Shown: positions 7,071-16,000 of the stretch, piece by piece
Layout: each line of letters starts with the position of its first letter
Numbering within the stretch: position 1 is the first letter of the stretch
NCBI GenBank assembly: GCA_016235815.1
Contig: JACRIM010000017.1
Coordinates: 1 to 64,000 of the forward strand
Direction of reading: 5' to 3'
From: Planctomycetota bacterium
GTDB taxonomy: Bacteria > Planctomycetota > Phycisphaerae > UBA1845 > UTPLA1
DNA length: 64,000 nt
Translations under genes and position numbers: made by a program
Notes under the pieces: generated by a model
Told to the model about the DNA's origin: nothing
Database searches by the model: none
The model's input: the letters and a program-made list of their open reading frames with translations, nothing else

Positions 7071-7763
7071 TTACGGCTTTGCCGGCGGTGCCGTCGGAGC
7101 CGAGCCGGCCGTGAGGGTTGCCTTGCCGCCTGCGGCTTTATAGGCGGCGTTCATTCGCTGAATGACCTGGTCGGTGATGTCGCATTCCGGTGAATAGCAA
7201 AGGACGGTGCGGTCCTGGATGACGCGGCGGAGGGTCTGCAAGTTTTGCTCGATCTCGAAGGGCTTCCACTCCGTCTTTTGCACCACCAGTTCGAAGCCAC
7301 GCTCCTTGGCGATGTCGCAGGCGGTTTGCGCGCCCTTTTCATAAACCACCTTGGTCCAGTCGAAGCGCTGCTGCTCCATCTCCTGTTCGGCTACCTTCAG
7401 CCAGACGTTGGCCTCCATGCTGAGACGGACGAGATTCTTGCGGCGCGCCTCATAGTCGGGAGTGCCGGGTTTGAAGGCGGTCAGTTCCATCTGCTTGTCT
7501 TCGATGACTTTCTGACGCTGCTTGCCTTCCTTGGAGTATTCCTCTTTTTTCTGATTAATGAGATCGTTGAGATCGAGGATTTGCGCCGTCTCGTTGAAGA
7601 TGCGGACGAGATCGACGACGCCGGTTTTGCAGGCACCGGTGGGAGCGGCGTTTGCGGCCGGGGGCGTGGTTTGGCCGCCGCTGCGTGAGACGCCGAGGGC
7701 CAGGGCTGCGCCAATGGCGAGGAGAGCGAGGGACCGGACGGGGATTTGGATGGTTCGAGGCAT
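7071..7763 (-). CDS. OmpH/Skp-family periplasmic chaperone
   Basis: 230 residues from ATG 7763, chosen because AGGAGA lies seven bases upstream and a signal peptide follows immediately (MPRTIQIPVRSLALLAIGAA). The mature protein has the Skp pattern: VVDLVRIFNET near the start, then a long charged coiled coil. Skp-type proteins chaperone unfolded outer-membrane proteins. It is the first gene of the lipid A cluster, the same skp-lpxD order as in proteobacteria. An Ala/Pro-rich tail ends the protein. Confidence 0.85.
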   Translation of the reverse strand: MPRTIQIPVRSLALLAIGAALALGVSRSGGQTTPPAANAAPTGACKTGVVDLVRIFNETAQILDLNDLINQKKEEYSKEGKQRQKVIEDKQMELTAFKPGTPDYEARRKNLVRLSMEANVWLKVAEQEMEQQRFDWTKVVYEKGAQTACDIAKERGFELVVQKTEWKPFEIEQNLQTLRRVIQDRTVLCYSPECDITDQVIQRMNAAYKAAGGKATLTAGSAPTAPPAKP

Positions 7764-7935
7764 TCGTATCTCCTGAGAAGGTCGTCGTTGTTGATTGGTG
7801 CGAGTATTGTCGCCGTTTCTCGTCAAAAAACAAGGTTGGATTGACACGACGGTGAAGGGGTTACAATCGGCTTGGTCATCAGGGTTATGCGACTCTGACG
7901 AGGCCTGCGAGAATATTTGTTGAAGGAGACTTGGC

Positions 7936-8304
7936 ATGCGAAAGCGAATTGGGTTCTGCGGCGTGGCAATGATGATGCTCGTCGCCGGGTGCGCGAATCA
8001 GATGGTCGTCGGCACCTGGACGGCGGACAAGCAGTCGGGCGCGGCAAGCCCGATTGCCCGGGCGACGTTTGCCGGCGACGGGACCTTTACCGCCGAGGCG
8101 GAGTACGGCGGCGGCAAGACGCACGCCGTTTCCGGAACTTACAAAGTCGAGCAGGGCAAACTGAAGCTGACGACGGACGGGACGACGCGCGAATACCCGG
8201 TGACCGTCGAATCCTGCAGCATGACCATGACACACAATGGCAAGAGCGCGAAGATGATGAAGCTGTGTTCAACGAGCTGCGCTTCGTCGTGCTGTAAGAA
8301 GTAA
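7936..8304 (+). CDS. Small predicted lipoprotein, lipocalin-like
   Basis: 122 residues. A signal peptide with lipobox LVAGC places the modified cysteine at about residue 19. The mature part begins VVGTW and shows alternating strands (FAGDGTFTAEAEYGG, SGTYKVEQGKLKLT) like the small lipocalin-type or META-like barrels. It ends in a cysteine-rich tail (CSTSCASSCCKK), which is unusual for an exported protein and could bind metal. AAGGAG precedes ATG 7936. It is divergent from ompH and followed by a good terminator. Specific function unknown. Confidence 0.75.
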   Translation: MRKRIGFCGVAMMMLVAGCANQMVVGTWTADKQSGAASPIARATFAGDGTFTAEAEYGGGKTHAVSGTYKVEQGKLKLTTDGTTREYPVTVESCSMTMTHNGKSAKMMKLCSTSCASSCCKK

Positions 8305-8334
8305 CGCATGACGTGTGATTGGCGAAACACCCAG

Positions 8335-8365
8335 GCCCCGGTCCATTCGGATCGGGGTCTTTTTT
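8335..8365 (+). terminator. Rho-independent terminator after the lipoprotein gene
   Basis: CCCCGGTCC (8336-8344), loop ATTC, GGATCGGGG (8349-8357), followed by TC and a run of six T (8360-8365). The 9-bp stem has one G-T pair. Confidence 0.85.
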
Positions 8366-8452
8366 CTGTGCAATGGCCGGGCGAACATTCGTGAAAGTCG
8401 TCGAAGCGTGCGCGCCGATGAAAAGGACACGCTTTCGAACGAGGAATTGGAC

Positions 8453-8815
8453 GTGGCGACGCGAGTTTTGATAGCAGACGATGCTCCCTTCATGCGACAC
8501 ATGCTGAAAAGCACTCTTGCGGGCCTTGCGTGCGAGGTTGTCGGTGAAGCGGGCGATGGTGACGAAGCAAGCAGTTTGTATCAAACAATAAGGCCTGATC
8601 TGGTCATGCTGGACATGGTCATGCCCGGCAAGCGCGGACTGGATGTGTTGGCAGAGATTCGCGCCGTCGATCCCCATGCGAAGGTCGTCATGACGGCAAC
8701 GGACGATCAGCGATCGGCGCTGCTTGATGCGCTCCGCCAGGGGGCGGCTGATTACATCATCAAGCCGTTTGAGCGCGATCGCATTGAAACGATGATGCGA
8801 AACCTCATCGCGTGA
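8453..8815 (+). CDS. CheY-like single-domain response regulator
   Basis: 120 residues from GTG 8453. Earlier in-frame starts would place the N-terminus inside the terminator, whereas GAGGAA lies just upstream of this GTG. All receiver residues are present: the DD pair at 9-10, phosphoacceptor Asp54 in VMLDMVMP, the Thr in VVMTAT and Lys in IIKPF. There is no output domain, so it acts by protein contact or as a phosphorelay intermediate. No kinase or chemotaxis gene is adjacent. Its last 11 bases overlap the convergent MFS gene. Confidence 0.9.
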   Translation: MATRVLIADDAPFMRHMLKSTLAGLACEVVGEAGDGDEASSLYQTIRPDLVMLDMVMPGKRGLDVLAEIRAVDPHAKVVMTATDDQRSALLDALRQGAADYIIKPFERDRIETMMRNLIA

Positions 8816-10139
8816 GGCCGCTGCGTTTGAGGCGGATGAGTGCGGGGAGTGTTGCCATCGCACATGCCATTTGCATCGCGCCCGCGACAGCGAATGTGAA
8901 ACGATAGGCATCGATCGTCTGTCCATTTGCACTCCACCACGCGAACAAACCGCCGGCCATCAACGGCCCCATGGTGAATCCGAGCGAACCGGCGACATTG
9001 AAGCCCGTGAACGCGGCTCCGCGACCGCCGGGTGGGGCAAGATCGGCCGTCAGCGCAAGGCTGGGCGCGAACATGATCGCGCTGACGACGCCCGACAAAA
9101 GCATTACGACGGGCAGGCTTGCGATTTCGAACCATGGATAAGTGGCAAACATCGCGCCGAAGACAAGCGACGCGACCGAGATGGGCCAAACTCGACCGAC
9201 ACGATCCACCAGTCGGCCCGCGGGGTAGACCAAAGCGGCAAATGGAATAAGAAATAATCCGAGCAATCGGCTTCGTTGACCAGGTTCCAGTTGCCCGATG
9301 TCGCTGAGGTAGAGCACAAACGTTGACACGATGACGCCGACACAGAGGCGATCCATCAATGCGTATGCATAGGGAATGGCCAGTGCCCGGTTTTCTCGCA
9401 GCGTCGCGCGAATTCCGGGAAAGGCGGGCGCTTCGGATTGCGCCGCGCGCGGCTCCGACGCGAACACGAGCACCAGGAATGCGGCCATTGCGCTGATTAC
9501 GCCGGCGATTTGGAACGTCCAGCCCGGCATGGAATGCCAGATCGGCCCTCCGAGTCGCGTGCCGCAGGCCGTTCCGAACATCATTGCGGCACCGGCCATT
9601 CCCATGGCGCGGCCGCGCTTTTGCGGCGAGGCCCAGGATGCGGCGAGCGCCATGAGCTGGCTGATCGCCACCACGTGCGCCGCACCTTCAAAAAAGCGAA
9701 GTGTGAGCAAGACGGCAAGGGACGGCGCCAGCGCCATCGCGGCCAATAAAACGGCATCCACCGCCAATGCGAGGATTGCGGTGCGGCGGCGTTGGGCGGG
9801 GCGATCGGCCCGTGCGCCGACCAAGGGGGCGATCAGGATTGCGCCGATCATGTTGATCGACATGAAGGCATGGGTCGCGAAATCACCGGCGCCATGTCGA
9901 ATCGCGATCAGTTCTTTGAGCGGGGCGACGAGCATGGTCACGGGGATCATCGAGACGAACAGCAAACCGCTGATGAGGGCCGCAGCGCGCGCCGCAGCGG
10001 CGTCCGACGTTGGGTCGATCCCGTCTGTGCCGTGGGATGTTACAAAGCTCGATTGCAACGATTCGTCGGCCTTCGTGAGATTCGGCGGCGCGTCAATCGC
10101 GCGTGCATGTTGCACATCTTCGAAGGTCCGTGACTCCAC
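8805..10139 (-). CDS. MFS transporter
   Basis: About 444 residues starting at GTG 10139. A ~50-residue soluble N-terminus precedes roughly 12 hydrophobic segments. The loop between TM2 and TM3 (PLVGARADRPAQRRR) matches the MFS G-x-x-x-D-R-x-x-R-R motif, and a second half-motif appears as PAGRLVDRVGR. This fits a proton-coupled drug or metabolite exporter; the substrate cannot be inferred. The long N-terminus is odd, so a later start is possible. Confidence 0.85.
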   Translation of the reverse strand: MESRTFEDVQHARAIDAPPNLTKADESLQSSFVTSHGTDGIDPTSDAAAARAAALISGLLFVSMIPVTMLVAPLKELIAIRHGAGDFATHAFMSINMIGAILIAPLVGARADRPAQRRRTAILALAVDAVLLAAMALAPSLAVLLTLRFFEGAAHVVAISQLMALAASWASPQKRGRAMGMAGAAMMFGTACGTRLGGPIWHSMPGWTFQIAGVISAMAAFLVLVFASEPRAAQSEAPAFPGIRATLRENRALAIPYAYALMDRLCVGVIVSTFVLYLSDIGQLEPGQRSRLLGLFLIPFAALVYPAGRLVDRVGRVWPISVASLVFGAMFATYPWFEIASLPVVMLLSGVVSAIMFAPSLALTADLAPPGGRGAAFTGFNVAGSLGFTMGPLMAGGLFAWWSANGQTIDAYRFTFAVAGAMQMACAMATLPALIRLKRSGLTR

Positions 10140-10172
10140 TCGGATTGTTCGTTGATAAGCGGCTACGGCGCC

Positions 10173-11003
10173 TTATCCGCCTTTGGCTGCGGGCTTGTCC
10201 TCTCCGCCCCGGCCGCGCGGGCCGCGCGAATTCATCTCGCCCTTGACCTTTTCCTGCTGTGCCGGGTTTAGAACGGCGAACACATCGTCGTAGAGTTTCT
10301 TGCTGACGCGGTTTCGGTCGACCGGCGTCTTCGCGTCCGCGATTTCCTTCTCGCTCGCCTTGAAGAGATCCTCGACCTTCTTCTTTTGATCGTCGGCGAG
10401 GTCCGGCAATTTCATCACGACGCTGCGAAGCTGGTTCGGGTTGACCCGGGCCGGGCCGGTGTTGCGACCTTGTACGGCGTCCTGCCACAGACCCTCGAAA
10501 CCAGCCTTCTGCTTTTCGCCGAGCATGGTGGCGAGGCGGTCATGAAGATTCTTGGTTGACTTGTCGATCGCCTCGCGAATGGGCGCCTCGGCGGCGTCGC
10601 GCTGCTTTCGGTCTTCCTTCATCTGGTCGAGGATTTGCTGCATGCGAGCGTTGTCTTTGGCGGCACGGGCCTCGTCGAGTTGCTTCCGCCACTCGGCGTA
10701 TTTGGAACCCATTTCCGCCGGCGGCTTGGCCGATTCGCGGAGCGTCTTCACATCGGCCGCGTATTCGTCGACGAGCTTCTTGGCCTCGGACTGCTGCGAG
10801 TCGGTGAGCTTCAGCTCTTCCTTCATTTGTTCGAGCAGTTTTTCCGGATTGCGGATGCCGGCCTGATTCAGTCGCGGTGCGCGGTCTTCGCGTCCACGAC
10901 GTCCTTCGCGCTTTTCTCCAGGCTCGGGCTTCTCCTGGGCGAGGCCAACGCCCGCCGCGACCAGCAAGACCCACACGCTCAGTTTCAACGATTTCGTCAC
11001 CAT
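10173..11003 (-). CDS. Secreted Spy/CpxP-like LTxxQ-repeat protein
   Basis: 276 residues from ATG 11003. The upstream ATG 11015 is less likely because its own codons (GGAG) form the Shine-Dalgarno of the inner start. A signal peptide (LKLSVWVLLVAAGVGLAQ) is followed by a highly charged helical protein with LKLTDSQQSEAKKLVDEY and VLNPAQQEKV, resembling the LTxxQ motifs of Spy/CpxP periplasmic chaperones. The C-terminus is Gly/Arg/Lys-rich. Planctomycetes encode many such proteins, possibly acting in envelope stress or metal sensing. It lies just upstream of the MFS gene on the same strand. Confidence 0.7.
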   Translation of the reverse strand: MVTKSLKLSVWVLLVAAGVGLAQEKPEPGEKREGRRGREDRAPRLNQAGIRNPEKLLEQMKEELKLTDSQQSEAKKLVDEYAADVKTLRESAKPPAEMGSKYAEWRKQLDEARAAKDNARMQQILDQMKEDRKQRDAAEAPIREAIDKSTKNLHDRLATMLGEKQKAGFEGLWQDAVQGRNTGPARVNPNQLRSVVMKLPDLADDQKKKVEDLFKASEKEIADAKTPVDRNRVSKKLYDDVFAVLNPAQQEKVKGEMNSRGPRGRGGEDKPAAKGG

Positions 11004-11028
11004 GGTTTGCTCCATTGAATTCTCAAGA

Positions 11029-12456
11029 TCATAGCGTCGACCGCCGGCTGCGTCGGATCAACCCGACCCCGACCAGAACCAACGGCATCATGGTCATCAT
11101 ACCCATGCCGCAGTTGCCCGATGCACCGCAGGCCGCGTTATTTCCGCCTCCACCCGGTCCGTCGGTCGAGTCGCAGGCATCGCCGACTCCATCGGCGTCA
11201 GCGTCGGCCTGGTCGGCATTGGCAGCGTTTGGGCAATTATCACAGTCATCGCCAAGCCCGTCACCATCGGCATCGGCCTGAGTCGCATTGGCGACGCTCG
11301 GGCAGTTGTCGGTTACGCAGGTGTTGGTCGCTACGCCGGGGTTTCCGAACCCGTCGCCGTCCGAATCGTTGCAGGTGTCGCAGGCATCGCCCAAACCGTC
11401 GGCATCGACGTCGGCCTGATCAGCATTGGCAACGTTGTCGCAATTGTCGCAGGCGTCACCGAGGCCGTCACCATCGGTGTCGGTCTGCGTCGGATTGGCC
11501 GCGCCTGGGCAGTTGTCCGTTGCGCAGGTGTTGGCGGCGAAACCGGGGTTTCCGAAGCCGTCGCCGTCGGTGTCGGTGCAGGTGTCGCAAGCATCGCCGA
11601 TGGTGTCGCCATCGGCATCGGCCTGGGTGGGGTTGGCGACGGAGGGGCAGTTATCATTGGGGCAACAGGTGCGCATGAAGCCGGGGTTTCCAAATCCATC
11701 GTTGTCCGGGTCGACGCATAGATCGCAGTCGTCATTCGCGGCGTCCATATCGAGGTCGGACATTCCGCATGTCGGCATCAAGTCGACATCAAAGTCGCAG
11801 CGACGGTTGTTGGTGTAGACCACACCGGTGGTGATTAGTTGGTAGTCGGCGGAGTTGGTGGTGCTTAGCGCGGTGGCGACGCCTGTGAACTTCAACGCTC
11901 GTGTTCCGGTGATGGTATCAAGGCCGCTGCCGAACTTTCCGAAATCGCCGTCGGCGTCGTTGGTGGTAGCTCCGGTGGTGGGGCCGGTGTAATTCGCGCC
12001 GCCCCAACTGACGCGCCAGAGGATTGATCCGGCATCGCTTTCAAACGTCAGCGATCCCGCGGCGAAGTAGCCGGAAGGGATTTGGCTGGTCATCTGAAAG
12101 TCTTCTTGCCCGGAGATTGGCGGAACGACGACCTCGCCAAAGTTCGTGCTGACAATCAGAACACGGTCTCCCTCGGCGTCGTTGGGGACGGTGGTGGCGA
12201 AATCGATGATGGTGATTGGGTTATTGCCGCTGGCGTCAAACGCGCGGATTCGGCCCTGAGACACGATATTTTGACCACCCGTTCGCATTCGGAGCTGGAT
12301 GGCCTGTCGGGAGTTGTCGCCACCTACCCCGACTGTGATTTGCTCGATTTGCATGAAATGGAAGCTGGCGAGCGCGCCCTGTGCGGCAAGCGAGATGCCT
12401 GCCATGGCAAGGAAAGGGGCGGCCCGGTTTACGTGACTTAACCTAATTGTTTTCAT
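11029..12456 (-). CDS. Secreted protein with thrombospondin-3 repeats and C-terminal anchor
   Basis: 475 residues from ATG 12456, where a signal peptide begins ([15 protein letters not shown], cleavage near AQGALA). The N-terminal ~220 residues form an unrecognised beta-rich domain. About eight calcium-binding repeats follow (DxDGDGxGDACDxC, [13 protein letters not shown]), some with an extra Cys-containing insert ([16 protein letters not shown]). The C-terminus has [10 protein letters not shown], a hydrophobic stretch ([12 protein letters not shown]) and RRSRR. That is the layout of a sorting/anchor signal also found twice in the neighbouring giant protein. It is probably exported and surface-attached. 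Confidence 0.8.
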   Translation of the reverse strand: MKTIRLSHVNRAAPFLAMAGISLAAQGALASFHFMQIEQITVGVGGDNSRQAIQLRMRTGGQNIVSQGRIRAFDASGNNPITIIDFATTVPNDAEGDRVLIVSTNFGEVVVPPISGQEDFQMTSQIPSGYFAAGSLTFESDAGSILWRVSWGGANYTGPTTGATTNDADGDFGKFGSGLDTITGTRALKFTGVATALSTTNSADYQLITTGVVYTNNRRCDFDVDLMPTCGMSDLDMDAANDDCDLCVDPDNDGFGNPGFMRTCCPNDNCPSVANPTQADADGDTIGDACDTCTDTDGDGFGNPGFAANTCATDNCPGAANPTQTDTDGDGLGDACDNCDNVANADQADVDADGLGDACDTCNDSDGDGFGNPGVATNTCVTDNCPSVANATQADADGDGLGDDCDNCPNAANADQADADADGVGDACDSTDGPGGGGNNAACGASGNCGMGMMTMMPLVLVGVGLIRRSRRSTL

Positions 12457-13066
12457 AACGTTAATTCTCGCGGGAGACGCGAGTAAAGCGGCGAGGTCTT
12501 TCTTCTGTTCGGGAGCGTAGCCCAAGTCGTTCTCGAAAACGCGGGAACGTAGGGACCAGACGCTTCTCGTTTCCAGAAAGTACTTTACAACACAATTCAG
12601 TGCAATGCGAGCGAATTTGGCTGTTTCAATTGTGCGTCCGATGCCGAGTTACAGTACTTGTAAATAGGTTTGCGTCGTTTTTGCGGTGGGTAATAGTGCA
12701 CACAGAAGTGGGGCGAAATCGGGGCGGTTGTTTGGTGACACGGTTTGCCCCCTTTACAAGCACGGCGGAACAGCCGTACTATTCGACTCAATACCACTTG
12801 CACGCCGGTCGCAAGATCGTATGCTACCGGACAGGACAAGGTGGATACGGGCGTTCGACATCGGGGTCGAGCGCGTACGTTTCGGCAGACTTCGCACTAG
12901 TTAAGGATTCCGACATCGCACGGAAGCGTTTGAATCCTCGCATCTTTGAATTGAACCGCGCGTGTTGTGCTGCGCGTTTTGTTACCTCGCACATTCAGAA
13001 TAGGAATATCACCCTCGCTGTGGGCTAAATGCCCGCGGGAAATGGCCTCTTGGCTTAGGAGCATCT
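12457..13066. promoter_or_regulatory. Divergent intergenic region between two surface-protein genes
   Basis: 610 bases of lower GC than the flanks, with no credible gene. It holds an AAAGTACTTT palindrome (12577-12586) and a related site, TTACA-GTACT-TGTAA (12649-12663). An inverted pair CACAATT...AATTGTG lies around 12591-12633, and another 7-bp inverted repeat AGGATTC...GAATCCT at about 12904-12938. Promoters for both divergent genes must lie here. The repeated GTACTT sites could bind a shared regulator, but that is inference. Confidence 0.45.
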
Positions 13067-16000
13067 ATGAATCGCGTGAACAAAAACATCCTGTGTCTCA
13101 TCGTTTGTACACTGACGCTCGCCGTCGGTTTCACTTCGGCATCGGCTGCCGTGATAAATGTGATTCCAACCGACGACATCAACGCGAAGATCACCTCCGC
13201 CGCCGTGGGGGATACGCTCCTGTTCGGTCCTGGCACCTACACAGTGACGGCGACGATTAATGTGAACAAGGCGAATCTGAGCCTGCTCTCGTCGGGCGGC
13301 GCCAGCGCCACGACGATCGTGTATGCGACGAATACGGATAATACGCCGGTCATCACGATCGCTTCGTCGGGGATCACGATCGGCGGTCCGGGTCAGGGCT
13401 TCACGATTCAGCAGAATGATGCCGGCGCGAACACGCCGCTCACGGGCAACTGCTGCATCAAGATCGACGGCAGCACGACCGGCAACAGCACGATCTCGAT
13501 CCGCAACAACATCCTTCAGGGCACCGATGCGGATTGCGGCATCCTGATCAACCCCGACATGACGCCGGCGGATGTGGCGGGCGGGTCGCCGACGCTGAAC
13601 GTGACGGACAATCAGTTCAACATGAGCGGCGGCGCGACATCGTTTGATTACGGCATTTATTTCTACTACCACATGTATCCGGCGCCGCTGAGCACGAATA
13701 TCTCGGCCTACAACATGACGGTCACCATTACGGGCAACGCCATGACCGACGTTACGGACTATGGCATCTACTTCGATGATGACGTTTTCAAGAGCAACGT
13801 CACCGTTACGAACAATACGATTTCGTCCGCCAGTGGTGGAAGCAGCGGAGTTGAGTTTTCCAGCGACGTGACGGCGTTCTCCTCCGTGACGGTCTCCAAT
13901 AATACGATCGATGACTTTGGCTACGGCCTGTACATCAGCGAGGTGAATGAAGCCTCGACGCTCGCCGTTGCCAATAACACGTTCACCAATGTGGATACCT
14001 ACGGCATTGACGTCGATGTGTATAACGGCGCGACCGGTTCGGTAACGGGCAATATGCTGTCCGTCGACTCGGCGAGCGGCAGCGACGGCATCGAGTCTGA
14101 TACGGAATACGGCAGTTCGATGCTCATCGACGGCAACACGATCATCGGCTTCGACTCCTACGGCATTTACGAGTCGTACCCCTACGCGGGATGCAGCGTC
14201 ACGATTACCAACAACACCATCCGCATGGCCGATGGCGGCGGCGGCAGCTACGGCATCTACACCGATACGGAATACGGCAGCCAGACGACCGTGACGAACA
14301 ATGATGTCCGCGGCCACGACTATTGCGGCATCTATGAGAGTTATCCCCAATATGGGAGCACTTATCTCTGTTCCGGCAACACGGTGGACGCCCGTGATGA
14401 GAGCGGCGGCGACTACGGCATCTGGGTGGATGAGTCGAGCTATGGTTCGACGGCGACCGTCACCAACAATACGGTCAAGGACTTTAGCTATGCCGGTTTC
14501 TATTACGGCAATGATGTCTATTACAACAGCTCCCTGGCGATCACCAACAACACGTTCACCGGTTATGTAAGCAGCACGCCGGATTATGGAATTTACTTTG
14601 ACTCCGATGTCTACGATCACAGCACGGCGACGGTTACGGGCAACACGTTTGTCGGCCACACCTATGCTGGCTTCTATTGCGATGATGTGTATGACAATTC
14701 CACGATCCACGTGGACAACAACACCTTCACATCGGGCGCCGGCGGCGCGGATTACGGCGTGTATTTGTACAACCCGTATTACTACTCCTGGGCCACGATC
14801 GACAACAACATCATTTCAGGCGTCGACGAGGGTATTGAGCAATACTACGTCGGCGATTTCGCCACTTGCTCCATCACTGGCAACACCATCACCGCGAACT
14901 ATTCGGATGCCGATTACGGTCTCTACGTGTACGAGGCATACGACGGGGGCGCCTGGACGATTGCCAACAATACCATCAACGACTTCGAGTACGGCCTCTA
15001 TAACTACGAGGTCGAATACGGCAGCACGATGTTGATCGACGGCAACACGATCAACGGCTGGTGGTACTGCGGTCTCTATATGGACTACCCGGGCTATGAG
15101 GGTGGCATCACCACCGTGACGAACAACTCAATGACGGCCCACCCCAGCGGCGCCTTTGCCGGCATCTATGTGTATGAGCTGTATGAGGGCGGGTTCATCA
15201 TCGTGAACAACAACACCATCACCGGCTATGGCAACTACGGCGGTGGCGACGCGGGGTACTACAACGACTATTGTTATGACGGCTCGGGTTGCACGATTAC
15301 CGGCAACACCTTCACGGCGCATTCGGCTGGTTCGGAATACGGCATCTATCTGGATGACGGCGTGTCCGACGGCAGCTTTGGTATCTGTTCGAACAACACC
15401 GTCACGAATTTCTACTACACGGCGATCTATTGGTATCAGACCTACGACGGTTCGGACACGACGATCAGCGGCAACACGTTCACGGCCGTTCCCGGCGGAT
15501 GCGATTACGGTCTGTACACTGACAGCGATACGGACTATGGCTCGACCTTTACGATGGCGGGCAATACCTTTACCGGCCAGCGAATGTATGGCGTTTATTA
15601 CTACGACACGGACGACGGCAGCACGACCACGATCACCGGGAATACGTTTACGCCCCATGCGGACGGGTGCCAGTACGGTCTTTATATGTACTACGGCGCC
15701 GATTACGGCTCGTTGGTTACGATCAGCAATAACACTATTACGAACATCATCGATCCGGACGGCGTCGGTGACGATTCGCCGTATGACAGCGACGACGGCG
15801 CGGGCATCTTCGTGGATGACGAAGTGACCGACGGCTCCACCTTTATCGTCACCGGGAACTCCATTACGGCCGGCACTGGTGGTGGCGACAACGGCGGCAT
15901 CATTCTTTATTACGGTCCCGGCGAGTATGGCTCGCGCGTCGAGGTCAATCGCAACACGGTGACCGGCTTCCCGACGGGCGCCATCATCATTGATGATGAC

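Noticed and set aside
12600-13028. 142-residue frame in the divergent intergenic region
   Set aside because: No Shine-Dalgarno, biased composition and no family match; the region looks regulatory.
13055-14710. 551-residue minus-strand frame opposite the giant gene
   Set aside because: It is the antisense shadow of the repetitive beta-helix coding sequence and has no independent signals.
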